A stretch of 64,000 nt of DNA from Parapristionchus giblindavisi (taxonomy: Eukaryota; Nematoda; Chromadorea; Rhabditida; Diplogasteridae). The notes below the pieces were generated by a model, which saw only the letters and a program-made list of their open reading frames with translations, made no database searches and was not told where the DNA came from. This document shows positions 25,138 to 36,004 of the stretch, piece by piece. The stretch is from contig CALSFV010000273.1 in the NCBI GenBank assembly GCA_943737045.1, forward strand, positions 124,001 to 188,000, given 5' to 3'. The position numbers and the translations under genes were made by a program. How positions within the stretch are numbered: the first letter of the stretch is position 1; every line of letters starts with the position of its first letter.

Positions 25138-27465
25138 CTACTGGTCGCCACCAGCCGAAGCCTCGGCGTCCTCCTCATCGATCAATTCGTCTCCGGAGGC
25201 CTCAGATTCCGACGACGATTCGTCAGAGTCGAACTTGGCGCATGCGAGTTTCGTCTGCAGAGCTTCGGTCGAGATCTTCTGAAACGGGAGGAGATCAGGA
25301 TTATTGATTGATCAATCAATAATCGATAATTGGCCTAGCAGTGATCACCCGCAGGACTTCGTGTGCCTTGATTAACGGGCTGAACCTTTACCTTTTTACC
25401 ATTTATTGATTGATCTTGGGAGCTAAGGGCCGGTATGCATGGAGCTTGGCAAACAATTTCATCGACGGGATTTTGGCAAACGCACCCGCCTACGCTTGTG
25501 ATATCACGCTTTTCGGACAAACCATGTGTCAAGCCCCATCTCATTCAGATACTATTGATCGGCCTGCTATTATCGATTACCCGACCGACTCTCCGCAGGA
25601 AGTCTGTCAATTCTCATTATCGACAAGAAAAAAGATGTGGACAGACCCGTTTTTATGTGCCACCATATCAACATCACTATCACTATCTCTCCCCCGCTAT
25701 ATCACCATGCTATTCTCTATCTAGGTGTGGAACGCCTTATAGCCTTCTCTCAACTCATGAGAGATCGAAGGGAGGGGGCAGGTAGATCAATCCATCTTTC
25801 TCTCCCTCTCCTTTCTCCCTCCCTCTCCCTCTCCCTTCTCCTCCCTCTCCTCTTTCTCCCCTCCCCCCGCCATATCCATTGCTAATCGAGTTCACAACGG
25901 GGAAGCGAGATGAGGAGAAGGAGGAGGCAGAGAGTCGGGAACTCGAATACCTTTCGTCGTGTGAAGGAGGGAGGGAGGCATGTCAAGATCAGAGACTAAT
26001 CTCATTCACGTTCATATAATGTTATACGTTAGGCTATGTATATATCACTGCGCCACAACCTCTCATTCATACGTGGGCAACCTTTGCCGCTGGAAATTAA
26101 AATCGGGTGGGTGGGACGCGTTATTTAGATGTTTGAGTGAATTTTGGCCAAATCAGTGTCATTTTGAGCGAATTTTTTCTAGATCGGGTGGGTTTGATAC
26201 CAAAACCGGATCAGTTCTTGCCGCTAGCGGCAATGCCGGCCACCGATGCTCTCATGACAGTCTCGTCATTCAAAACAAAGTGATTAGCAGAGCTGTTCGG
26301 CATTATATACAGTGATGGTCTACCAATATCCCAGACCCTTCAAATGCGTGTGGATACCTAGATTTTGGCTCAAAAACGCGTGTGGGTAACCGATTTTGAG
26401 ATAAAAACGCATGCTGGTACCCTAAAATCGTGAAAATTTCAAGAAAATCGTCAATTTATGATCCAATTTTGCGAGTGGGTACTCATGAAAGGCGAATTTT
26501 TTCGGGTGGGTCTATCCCATGGGACAACCATAGACCATGTCTGATTATATATTTGGAACTGATAATAGGGTGTGAGCTACCACCAGAATAGTAGCGCATT
26601 CACAAAACACCCAGAGCACAACACGTTTTGGTTCATAAGAATAGGTCGAGAACATCTCTCACACCTTCTTCGTCCTAGTCTCGTTCGCTCATTAGCTAGA
26701 TCATATCGCGAAAGGAATGTGGTCCGCCACCTACGACACACGGGTGCCGACATTTAATTAATTTTATTTATTCATTCGCCATAAGACAAACATGTATTTT
26801 AAACAGTAAACCTGGGGGGGGGGGGGGGGGTGCACCCTGTCAAGTTGGGACTCTTCAAAAATTATGTGGAGCTGTAAAATCAAACTTTTTTTCATTCGGA
26901 TGCAACCGGTAGAATCAAGTTCCACCGCCCATGTATGACCACCACCCTCAACACTCCAGTAATACAGGTGAACTCTGTGGTGTAAAGTTTCAAAATTTAT
27001 TTGCTCCCGCCTAATAATAAGGGTGCGCCGTGGTATGAGCAGGAAGTCAATTAAATTGAACATTTGAAGATCATTTAAAAAATCACTAATCAATCGATAA
27101 TCCATGGCTACCGTACCTCGTGAACGATGAACTCATCCTGATGATCGAGAGGGAAGTGCACGGTGTAGCGGGACGAGTCGAGGGTGTACGTCTCGAAGGC
27201 TACCGTAGTCGAGAGGGAGTGCGCCTGCACATCACAAGATATTATTGATCGATCTCTTTTTAATTCCAATAATTCTTGTTCTTCTCATGATTTTTACATT
27301 GGTTATTTTTAAACGTAATTAGACGAGATGATGATTATAGAGAAAATGAGTAACGTTTTTAAGAAATAAATTATCTTACCACAGTACCATAATAATAAAA
27401 ATATTCCACAAATCTTTCAAAAGATAAAATATTAATATTAATAATACTAATACTAATACTAATAC

Positions 27466-27514
<49 letters not shown>

Positions 27515-27524
27515 TAATAATAAT

Positions 27525-27617
<93 letters not shown>

Positions 27618-30600
27618 CTTGACGTAGTCAGCAATGGCGGCGTACAGCTGCACGAGGGGATTGAGGGTGGCGGGCATGAACATGGCCATCGTCGAGATCT
27701 CACGAGATGCAGTCACTGATCGATCGATAGCAGGAATCACCTGATTGATCGATTGATTAGTTGGCTATTGATTGATTTTTGGAGTAATCTTGAAACCTGA
27801 GAGCTATTAACCAACAAAATTTCAATGATAATTTTCACAGACAGTCATTCTTGCTACATTCTTGCTCCATCTCGCCAGATAAAGAAAGCATATCACGTGT
27901 ATTATTGATATTGATCAATTTCGCACAAAAATATCACCACAGAATGTTTAACTAAACCTTCGAAAATTGCAAGCGCACACACAAAAGGAGAGCATCAATT
28001 CGGCAAAATCAATCAATCAATATTTCTCCCTCGACTACCGTACACCACTCACCATCTTCTCGAGACCACGTCGCTGAAGCTGCTCGATGATGATTGGCTG
28101 CACGAGGACGCGATCGCCAGCTGAAATCAATCGATTAAAATTATAAGATACGGTATTTCAAGAAAAAAATCGATAATCAGGAGAAACTATAGATTACTTT
28201 GCACGATGACTCCAATGGCGGACTGGAGAAGATGTGCGGGGACCTGGAATTGAGATTATCGATCGATATGACCGACAGCGACTACCGTATACCTTCTTGG
28301 GATCGTCATAGTAGATTCCGAAGCTTCTGCCTGCACGATCAGGGACCAGCTCCATCAACTGAGAAGTAATGATTTAAAATAATGTTTAATCGATACCCAG
28401 TACAGTATCCTATCAGTCATGAAAATCAAAGAAAACTCTCCACGTTTCTCACACTCTCTCGACTGCTTTTCCGAACACCACAAAATCATAGCAAACGAAA
28501 GTAATTGTATCAAAGATATGACAGTATTTCACAGTATCCCTACTCCGTTACCGTAACCCTTCGCCACAGTATTAATCTTACAGTACCCTACTCCGTTATC
28601 GTAACCCTTCGCTAAAGTATTATTCTCACCTCTCTGACCAGCTTGTAAGCCGATCCATACGAGCCGATGTGGTGCTTGTAGTAGACGGTGATGCCGCCGG
28701 CGAATATCTCCGGCTTCTCCGCAATCGTAACCTGCAAGAGATCAAAGATCAGAAAAAATGAATTGAGTCACTTTTTGCTTATTTTTCAACACTAGAGAAA
28801 ACGCCACAAAAAAGCTTGCATGTTGTATAACACTAATAAAGTATTCATTCATGATATTCAATTCAATTCAATTCAATTATTTATCCTATCAGCACATTAA
28901 ATGCAGAGGGGCCAAAGCAGAATTGAATTGAATTCATGATAATCAATATTATATATAACATTTAATTTTATTCAATGCTAATGATCATCATAAATTTTCG
29001 ACGCAATGACAGATGTTTTATACAGTGGGCCGATTTTCAAAATATGGGTCGATCTAGAAAAATCGTAATTTTTCGCTTAAATTGTTATAATTCACTTCAA
29101 CTTCGCATCAAGTGAGATGAAAATGAACCGTATACAGTGATCAATCCTCGGATTACGAGGGCATACAAATGCATGGTGATCATATGATCTTTGATCTTTG
29201 TCTATGAATATTTTTGCATTCATTAATACTACACTTCTTTCAATTCCCGCCATCGCTCATTCACTCCCTTTGCCTCTTTTGTTCTATATTAGTAGTAGTT
29301 CGATTGCACTTTCGCCACTTTCAAAACATGAATAACGCTTACTCTTTCCACATGACAAAAGAGAAACTGTCTAGAACTCGCGCCTTTTCGAGCCTACCTT
29401 CTCTGTCTGTCTGTCTGTCTGTGTCTCTAACCATTCGTCCCTCCATCTCGTTGCTTCATTCAACCCTCTTAGTATATGTTTCACGTGATGGCAAGGCCAT
29501 CAGCTTGACTTATTCTGTACACTCTCTATTCAATCTCTAACCATCTGGGCTCTCTCAAATTCTCGTAGTCTCTCTACAACGCTCTCTCACTTCTCCATAC
29601 TCTCTCATCATCTTTCTTTCTCTGATACTCTGTTCATCTACACACTCTCTCCACTCTGATGGCATAAGACTAGTTCTACGTCTTCCGTGTGCCTTCTACA
29701 CTCCTTCACTACTTTTGACTTTCTCTTTCTCCCTTTTCTCTGTCTTATCTAACGCCCTCTCCCTTTCAATCAACCTTCCATCGCTCTCAACTTTTGCCGC
29801 CATCAACCATTCATCAGTCAAGTTATACTACACAGTACTCTAGATACTGCATCACTCAAAAGAAGCACAGATTGGCAAATAATAATCCTAATGCAACTTC
29901 ATTATCTTGATGGCGCATAATTCGACAGACACATTCAGATATCACTTAAAGCATTTTTTTAAGTTAAAAGAATATCACCATAGCTGATCGCTCTCGTGAG
30001 AGGGGCATGCATGGACCTAAGGAAGGATCAGGGGCACCAGTGTTTAAGAGAATTTATTTTGGAGATAAAATTGTGCGAAAATGAATGAAAGGATGTAATA
30101 TTTTCGGGCACAGTCATTTTTCGTCCAAAATTCGATTGGGACACTATTGTAGTCTACGGTACCATGTGGTCTACGGTACGATGTACTATACGGTACCGAA
30201 CAGTCTACGGTAGTCTACGATCTTCGCTTTGACGAGCCAAAAGTCATTAGCAAACAGCAACTTGTGCATTTTGTTATCTCTGATAAGGAAGAATCAAAAT
30301 ATGCACCAATAGGCCACTCTTGATATCATAGATAAACTCATGTCAAACTTGTTTTCGCCCCTTGCACCATCACTACACATGCTCAGTGCGTAAACATCCT
30401 ACTTTCTCTCCTTATTGAATTAAGAACAAATGGCAATACGTCATGTCACTTGCTTGTCGTAATGAAGACCGAGGATCGGTAGATCAAAGATCAACTATCA
30501 ATCGATTAAAGCACATACTACAAGATCAATGGATCATACATTTTCATACCCTCACAATGTGAGGATCGACCCTCTATATACGGCTCATTTGAGGACCACA

Positions 30601-30676
30601 AATTAAGCGAAAAATAGCGATTGTTCTAAATGGACCCACTATATCAATAAAATACTGTGAGGGCGCCGAAAAAAAA

Positions 30677-30709
<33 letters not shown>

Positions 30710-30812
30710 CATTATTAATGAATAGTGAACCGACCTCGGTAGCGTCGAAGCATCCGAGGAGCTTGAGCAGCACTCCGATGAGCACAACAGCCGCAGCGCA
30801 CTCCCAGATCAT
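25138..30812 (-). CDS. tex-264: TEX264 homologue (ER-phagy receptor family), 8 exons, about 243 aa
   Basis: Exons: 30812-30735, 28731-28630, 28358-28293, 28243-28198, 28120-28053, 27740-27618, 27224-27117, 25278-25138; phases agree throughout. Residues 4-22 form one hydrophobic segment (CAAAVVLIGVLLKLLGCF), an N-terminal membrane anchor. The rest matches the GyrI-like domain of TEX264 in order: GGITVYYKHHIGSYGSAYKL, RSFGIYYDDPKKVPAHLLQS, AIGVIV, then a C-terminal half with ISTMAMFMPATLNPLVQLYA and FPLDHQDEFIVHE. The 46-residue tail is Ser/Asp/Glu-rich. In vertebrates TEX264 is an ER membrane protein that recruits ATG8 proteins through a LIR motif in its tail and also acts with p97 at DNA-protein crosslinks. 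This tail shows no canonical [WFY]xx[LIV] motif. It is shorter than the human protein (about 313 aa). The 5' splice site of intron 6 lies inside a microsatellite. Confidence 0.92.
25325..25400 (+). repeat. tRNA-derived SINE-like repeat, copy 1
   Basis: Reads GGCCTAGCAGTGATCACCCG, then GGACTTCGTGTGCCTTGATT and AACGGGCTGAACC, ending in ACCTTTACCTTTTTACC. The same sequence occurs on the minus strand at 47375-47440 with a longer (ACCTTT)n tail. Both copies have an A-box-like start, a B-box-like GGGYTRWACC and a short simple tail, as in SINEs. Confidence 0.6.
26814..26830 (+). repeat. Homopolymer of 17 G
   Basis: Seventeen consecutive G, preceded by AACCT and followed by TGCACC. Such tracts can form G-quadruplexes and are a known target of FANCJ-type helicases in nematodes. 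It lies in TEX264 intron 7. Confidence 0.97.
27443..27617. repeat. Compound microsatellite (ACT/AAT/AAC/AAT)n at a splice donor
   Basis: Blocks of AATACT, (AAT)n, (AAC)n and (AAT)n follow one another and end at the 5' splice site of TEX264 intron 6. On the coding strand the donor reads GTTATTATTATT, entirely within the array. Confidence 0.95.
28859..30734. other. Contents of TEX264 intron 1
   Basis: The first intron (28732-30734) is the longest of the gene. It holds (AATTC)n around 28857-28878, a CT-rich low-complexity region at about 29390-29780 with (CTGT)n, a cluster of CTACGGTA motifs at 30152-30216, and a short (ATT)n at 30680-30710. No exon was seen. Confidence 0.5.
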
Positions 30813-30813
30813 T

Positions 30814-30816
30814 CTG
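30814..30816 (-). promoter_or_regulatory. Likely spliced-leader acceptor of the TEX264 gene
   Basis: The coding strand reads TTGTTCAG directly before A-ATG, leaving a one-base 5' UTR. This is the classic nematode trans-splice arrangement and fixes the start at 30812. Confidence 0.55.
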
Positions 30817-32423
30817 AACAATTATCGATTAATTTGGAGACCGGAATCACTATACAGCCGTACTAGAATAAGCAATAGATGTCCTTCATAGACACAAACA
30901 GCAATGAACGGAGGGGGGGGCAGATCGGGGAGAGATAGATCGAGGTCAGAAATGTTGTATCTCTCGAGAGAGGATAAGACGAAGAGTATACGAATAGTGA
31001 ATGAACGGAAGGGGAATAAATATTGATTAGATCGGTATATACAATACATACTAGTAAATAAACGGGAGAATAAAGAGGGTACATAGACTTAATATCATCA
31101 CTATTCAGGTTTATCTATTAACAAAACTCGTATCGGAAGTTTTTACCTAATAATTATCTGTGTCTGATGCGTAATGCAATTTATGAGCCTACAAAATGAA
31201 GAAAAAAATATTAAAATGAAATCTGAATGAAATCACAGTGATCATCTCACTCAATATTTTTCCGTATTTGTGCTAATGTGCACACTCTGGAAAACAACAA
31301 TTGAGCGATAGATAACGACGCAAAGGGAGACATTGTGTCAACATTACGCAGGGCAAGCAGAAAAACAATACATTTAAATTTTAAAAATTAAAACACTGAT
31401 GGAGAAATCAATAAAACAAGAGTCATATCAGCAAAATTATCCTATGGTTAGATGATTTAGATCTAGAAGTAACGAAATCTGTGATCTGCCTAGCTAGATC
31501 TGCAAACAAGTCGATATACAAAACATTTAGCTCATTGCCAGTTAGACAGAACTGAAGAGCCCCACTATACGATTGGCAGATCAATCAATTACGATTCCGT
31601 CTCTATCTGGGGAGACGAGAGAACAAAACATCTACACGATGCATACATAACGACACTGTTGCGCAAACACTCACTTAAAATAGGCAAAGTACGAGTGGAT
31701 CAATCAATAAATTGGACAAATCAATCAATACATAATAGTATGAATGACTGGTAGATCAGCTGATGCGAAGGGACGAATGGCAGGCAACAAATAACCTTCG
31801 CTCTATCTCTCTAAAGCGAGAGAAAAGAGAGAAAGAGACGAAGAGAGAAATGGCAGAAGCGGTGCGGCCACGCGTCGCGGTAAGGAGTACAACAAGAGCA
31901 GATCGAGGCAGATGGGGCAGAATGGAATAGATGAATTTACAGGTGTTCCAAATAACCATAACATATATCATAGGAAGTGTTATCTCGGTTAATAATTCAA
32001 TGGAAAGATTTCGAAAAAAACTTTTACATTGTGACTTTTACATTGTGACTATTACATTATAAACTCATTTTCTCTTGAACAGATCACGTGTACATATTGC
32101 CATAACATTTTTATTATAAAACATTTATTAAAATATTTTTTACAAAAACCAGAAAAGAACTATTACTTAAACTAGATGTAAAACAAGCACAACAAGAAAA
32201 ATTATACGCGAAAATAAACTAAAATGAATTCTAATCTTAAAATGATGTAAAGTGAACTTATTCTCTATTATTAATATAATACACAAGGTATAAATTAAAG
32301 CATGCAAAGCATTATCAGATCAAAACGCTTATTTACCGAATATTTTTCTTGTTTTCTTTTAAAATTCCTAAATGGACACAATTCACCTTTTTTTTATGAG
32401 ACCTAGTGTGGAACATAAAATAA
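30817..32423. other. Intergenic region between REF-1-like and TEX264 genes
   Basis: Both flanking genes read leftwards. The 1.6 kb should contain the 3' UTR of the REF-1-like gene and the promoter of TEX264. I see AT-rich DNA with two direct TTTACATTGTGACT repeats near 32025-32050 and no exon or MITE of the main families. Confidence 0.45.
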
Positions 32424-34139
32424 TTAATTGAGATAAGGTCGCCAAATCTCGTTCGTTCGTCTCTTCTCAGCTATAACAGGAGCATTGATCTTTTGATTCA
32501 GCCTGAAATTTATATAACTTAAAACAATTAAATAAATAATACACAATTTTTTATGTTCGATAAAAGTCCAAGGTACTAGAAAAATCAATAATAAATAAGA
32601 CTTACTGATTGAACATAGTTAAAATCATGGCTGGCAATAGGGGATTGGATGAGAACAAACTATTATTCATCGCCAAGGGAGTTGGAGAAGGGGAGGATAA
32701 GATTGGAGAGATGGAAGAGGATGTGGAGGGGGTGGACAATGTTGACGTCGATGTTGAAGGGGAGGATTCAGATGTCGAATAGCCTTCGTCAGTCTTCGTC
32801 TTGTAAGTCCGTCTGACTCCATCTCTGATCACGAGTGCGGCTGCCTCGAGAACGTCCTGCTTGTCCAGGTTTGCACTGAAAGCAGTATTATTTATTTATT
32901 TTATTTATTTATTTATTTTATCACAGTCATTCCCTAGTGGTTTCCTTGGCCAAAGTATGTACCACATTTAAAGGCACAAGCTAATTTGAAACTCTCCGCT
33001 CTGACAATGCTCTTTCTTTGTCTGCGAGAGAGCGCTGCCAGAGCGGATAGTAAACTTAGATAGTGGTGGTCCTATAAAGTCTACAAAACAGTATTCAAAA
33101 CTTTTTTTCTTGAAAAAAAACATGACAAAAACTAGAAAATATACGACGAACCCTCGAAATTTGCTCATATTCTTTAGTAGTGCCCTCAAGTTCTTAAATC
33201 CCTCGGCCTCCCTCATTCGTCGTTTCTTCTCCACCCGAATTCGTTCGATACCCTGATTAAGTTACGGTAAGAGTCGAATACGGTAGCAAGGAACCTACCG
33301 TAATTTCCGGATCGATGTCCACTTTCGGTACGGTACAATCGGGCTTGCTGCATTCCGGATGCATCCGGGCGATGATCTTGGCGGCGTCCTCCAAAATGTC
33401 CACTTTCTCACAACGCGAACTGAAATGGGCTTGGTTACGGTAGGTCTGAGCAACAATCAATTGATAAGTATATTACTCGAGATTAAAGATCAATAGAATA
33501 CTAAATCACTTGTTTGGATAGCCGTCAATTGAAATCTTAGAATTGTTACTTGAATGGCAACACGACGACAGTCTGGCTTTTAAAGGGGCTGACACCTTTG
33601 TCAAAGGTCTCTTCAACGCTCTATGCTCTCTCGTTGTTAGAGAACATAGGAATAGTGTGCGCAATGAAGAGGCCATTGAGAGATCTGTCTTTAAAATCTT
33701 CGGACAGAGTACAATAGTTTCATGAATATATAATACAATAATACGATATGAAAAACATGAAACATACATCTGATCAGGCTGTGCCACTTCAACCGCTTTC
33801 CTTAATACCATCAACGCCTTCTTCTCCTCCTCTCTTCTCTCTCGTTCTTTGAGCATACGGCAGACTTTCTGCAGATAACAAAATTATTAAAATTATTCAA
33901 AGATTTACATTTAAAGGCACACCCCAAGCTGATTCGCAACTCTCCGCTCTGGCCACATTCTCTCGCTTTCTTTGTCTGCGAACGAGTATTGCAAATGTGG
34001 AGAGTCAGATTAGCTTCGTCAGATTTAAACTTTTTATATTCAAAAATCGATATAGTTCATAAGTCAAAAAGAAATAAGTAGTTTAAAAAAATAAGTAATA
34101 ATAGTTACTTACCGTATTCTTGGAGCGAGGAGTGTCCAT
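32424..34139 (-). CDS. REF-1-family transcription factor with two bHLH domains and C-terminal WRPY, about 232 aa
   Basis: Exons: 34139-34113, 33868-33768, 33419-33299, 33252-33152, 32875-32606, 32502-32424; phases agree. The first bHLH domain (about residues 10-62) joins a basic/helix-1 part, CRMLKERERREEEKKALMVL, to helix 2, CEKVDILEDAAKIIARM. A Cys/Pro-containing linker follows, then a second bHLH (about 84-140) with IERIRVEKKRRMREAEGF and LDKQDVLEAAALVIRDGV. A Ser/Thr/Pro-rich stretch precedes the tail, which ends EIWRPYLN-stop. Two bHLH domains in one protein is the hallmark of the nematode REF-1 family, distant relatives of Hairy/E(spl) and often Notch targets. WRPY is a known variant of the WRPW motif that binds Groucho/TLE, so a repressor role is likely. 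The final frame depends on the donor CA|GTAAGT at 32605. The family is certain; I cannot say which member is orthologous. Confidence 0.9.
32969..33077. repeat. MITE family A, copy 9
   Basis: Intronic copy between exons 4 and 5 of the REF-1-like gene. The right arm reads CCAGAGCGGATAG. Confidence 0.8.
33581..33697. repeat. MITE family B, copy 4
   Basis: Between exons 2 and 3 of the REF-1-like gene. The outer ends have diverged (GGGGCTGACACCTTTGTCAA), matching the variant seen in copy 6. Confidence 0.75.
33912..34029. repeat. MITE family A, copy 10
   Basis: In the first intron of the REF-1-like gene, 44 bases from exon 2. The left end AAAGGCACACCCCAAGCTGA is intact. Confidence 0.8.
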
Positions 34140-34393
34140 TGTTGATGCACAACTATAGAATGATTAGACTTGAGGAAGTCAAATGACTTATTAAATCAAA
34201 ATTCCCATACCGACCAAGTATCTAGACACGCCCATGCATAGAACGTGGCAAAGTAGCCAGAGGACCTAACGCCATCTCCCCTCATGTCCCTCGCCCTCTC
34301 GCTCTCGCTGACCCTCCTCTCCCTATCCCTATCCCTCTATGCATGGTCCTAAAGTCGGATACGATCCGCTAATCTAATCAATCTGCGCACACC

Positions 34394-34702
34394 CTAAACA
34401 TCTATCTGTTTCAGATCCCGAGGGGTATCTGCAACTGTGAAATTTGAATTATACTGCACCCTCTGCTCATGAATCAAGGAAAGGGCCTGTAATAGGTTTA
34501 CGACACCAGGTATCTGCCTCGGGGTATGTTTCAAGTCCCAAAATCGCACGGAATATTTATATTAATAGTCATAATAAATATTTACATTAATGCCTAAGTA
34601 ATATTAAAAAGTTACCAAATACGCCTGAATTCCCTGGCACATTGGGAGGTGGGTGTCCGTAATGTCCTCCCTGGCTAGAGATCCCGTTGTGGCACCTACA
34701 TT
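34394..34702 (-). CDS. Doubtful 3' exons of an unknown minus-strand gene
   Basis: Two exon-like blocks share a compatible phase: 34702-34616, with a CCCGTAG acceptor and a GTAACT donor, and 34434-34394, with a TTCACAG acceptor. The first reads CRCHNGISSQGGHYGHPPPN and so on; the second ends ADTPRDLKQIDV-stop. The Gly/Pro/His-rich composition is plausible for a secreted or disordered tail, but no upstream exons could be found, and two blocks are thin evidence. If real, the gene would end 255 bases before the start of the REF-1-like gene on the same strand. Confidence 0.28.
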
Positions 34703-35353
34703 CTACGGGATGGTGGTTGGAGAAGGCGAGCAATGTGCTAACAGGCGAATGTGAATTGTGGATGAATAGCGAAAGCTGAAGTAAAGTGGTTCATGGGAGA
34801 GTAAGTCTATTGAAAATACCGTACAGGTTTGGAATTCTTATAATGTAATATATTTATACATCAAAATTCGCTCTACAGTACAGCAAGAGTGGTCTTTCAA
34901 ATGTACCTGCAAAATTTCACAGCGATTCGACAACTTTAAGCAAAGTTGTGCCCAAAAAATCAAAAGTCAAGGACCTTTTGGTAGTACTGTTCGTGAAATA
35001 TACTTGATAATAGAAGGAAAATAATATATGTGCTAATGATTATGCCGTCTTGAAAGGAAAACAAAATCTCTCTCTAAATAGAGAGGATCTAATCCCAGTA
35101 GGCCTAAAATTGATTTTAAAAAAAAACAAATTATAATATGTCTATTACGTTATAACTGTGAACGATATCGATTATGGCAATTATGCCAATTGATTTTGAG
35201 AAATATAATTAGAATTATAGAATAAGAATAGAATAGAATGATTAGAATTGTTTTATTATAATTAGAATTATTAAATAAGAATAATAATTATGACAATTCG
35301 ATTCTGACCGATTCACATGTGTGTTCTATGAAAATGTATATTGGGTACAGGTT

Positions 35354-35507
35354 CTCTGGTATTTGGAAACTTAAAGTCTACTTAAACTACGTCACAGACT
35401 TGAAGTAGACTTTAAGTCTACTTAAAGTGAAAGAATATTTGACGAAAACTTACAAGTCTACTTCAAGTGAAAACTTTAAGTAGACTTTAAGTTTCGAAAT
35501 ACCAGAG
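35354..35507. repeat. MITE family D, copy
   Basis: Bounded by CTCTGGTATTTGG and CGAAATACCAGAG, with internal AAGTCTACTTAA units on both strands. It is inserted in the arm of the larger inverted repeat, so it is younger than that element. Confidence 0.78.
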
Positions 35508-35672
35508 TTGTGCTGAAAGAATTAGATGATAGCTGATCGTTTATATCATTATTGCAACTTATTTACAATGTGGGAATTTAAAAAAAATCGTTCCTTAGCG
35601 TCAAAAGCTCCTTTATCTTCCTACAGAAACTGTACACCGACACAAAAGACTGTTAACTCTAAATCCATTAGC

Positions 35673-35784
35673 GTTAAAGGCACATCCGAACTAATTTTAC
35701 CCTCCGCTCTAGCACACTCTCTCGCAGACAAAGAAAGCGAGAGAGTGTGGCCAGAGCATGGAGTTTAACTTAAGATTGACATCA
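35673..35784. repeat. MITE family A, copy 11
   Basis: Left end GTTAAAGGCACATCCGAACT with the inner arm CCCTCCGCTCTAG. The right end is disturbed. It faces copy 12 across a 100-base spacer. Confidence 0.75.
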
Positions 35785-35885
35785 TCATCCTTCAATACTT
35801 TCTCGTTATCAGAAAACGAACAAATAGTTTGTGAAAGAAAGAGATGGATTGGATTTTATTGTTAGTAAAAGTCATTGTGTCAATA

Positions 35886-36004
35886 AAACGACGCCCCAAG
35901 CAAATTTGAAACTCCCCGCTCTGGCCGCACTCTCTCGCTTTCTTTATCTGTGAGAGAGTGTGCCAGAGCGGAGGGTAATGTTAGTTCGGATTTGCCTTTA
36001 ACGC
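35886..36004. repeat. MITE family A, copy 12
   Basis: Its right end (GTTCGGATTTGCCTTTAACG) is the reverse complement of the left end of copy 11. The pair may be one element that received a second family-A insertion at its centre. Confidence 0.75.

Larger units (their letters stand above)
25279..27116. other. Contents of TEX264 intron 7 (1.8 kb)
   Basis: This intron holds the SINE-like copy at 25325-25400, a CT-rich low-complexity stretch at 25795-25870 and a MITE-like segment at about 26065-26245. The last has the ends CATACGTGGGCA and GCCGCTAGCGGCAA and is related to the element at 56945. A run of 17 G lies at 26814-26830. No additional exon was found, including any that could supply a LIR motif. 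Confidence 0.55.

Noticed and set aside
25637..25885. Leu/Ser/Pro-rich 82-codon frame
   Set aside because: Translation of a CT-rich low-complexity tract in a TEX264 intron.
27371..27740. Minus-strand frames with poly-Leu, poly-Ile and poly-Val
   Set aside because: Translation of the compound microsatellite; only the 27618-27740 part is a real exon of TEX264.
31756..31971. Minus-strand 71-codon frame as an exon
   Set aside because: Low-complexity GAGAGA-rich stretch without acceptor or donor.
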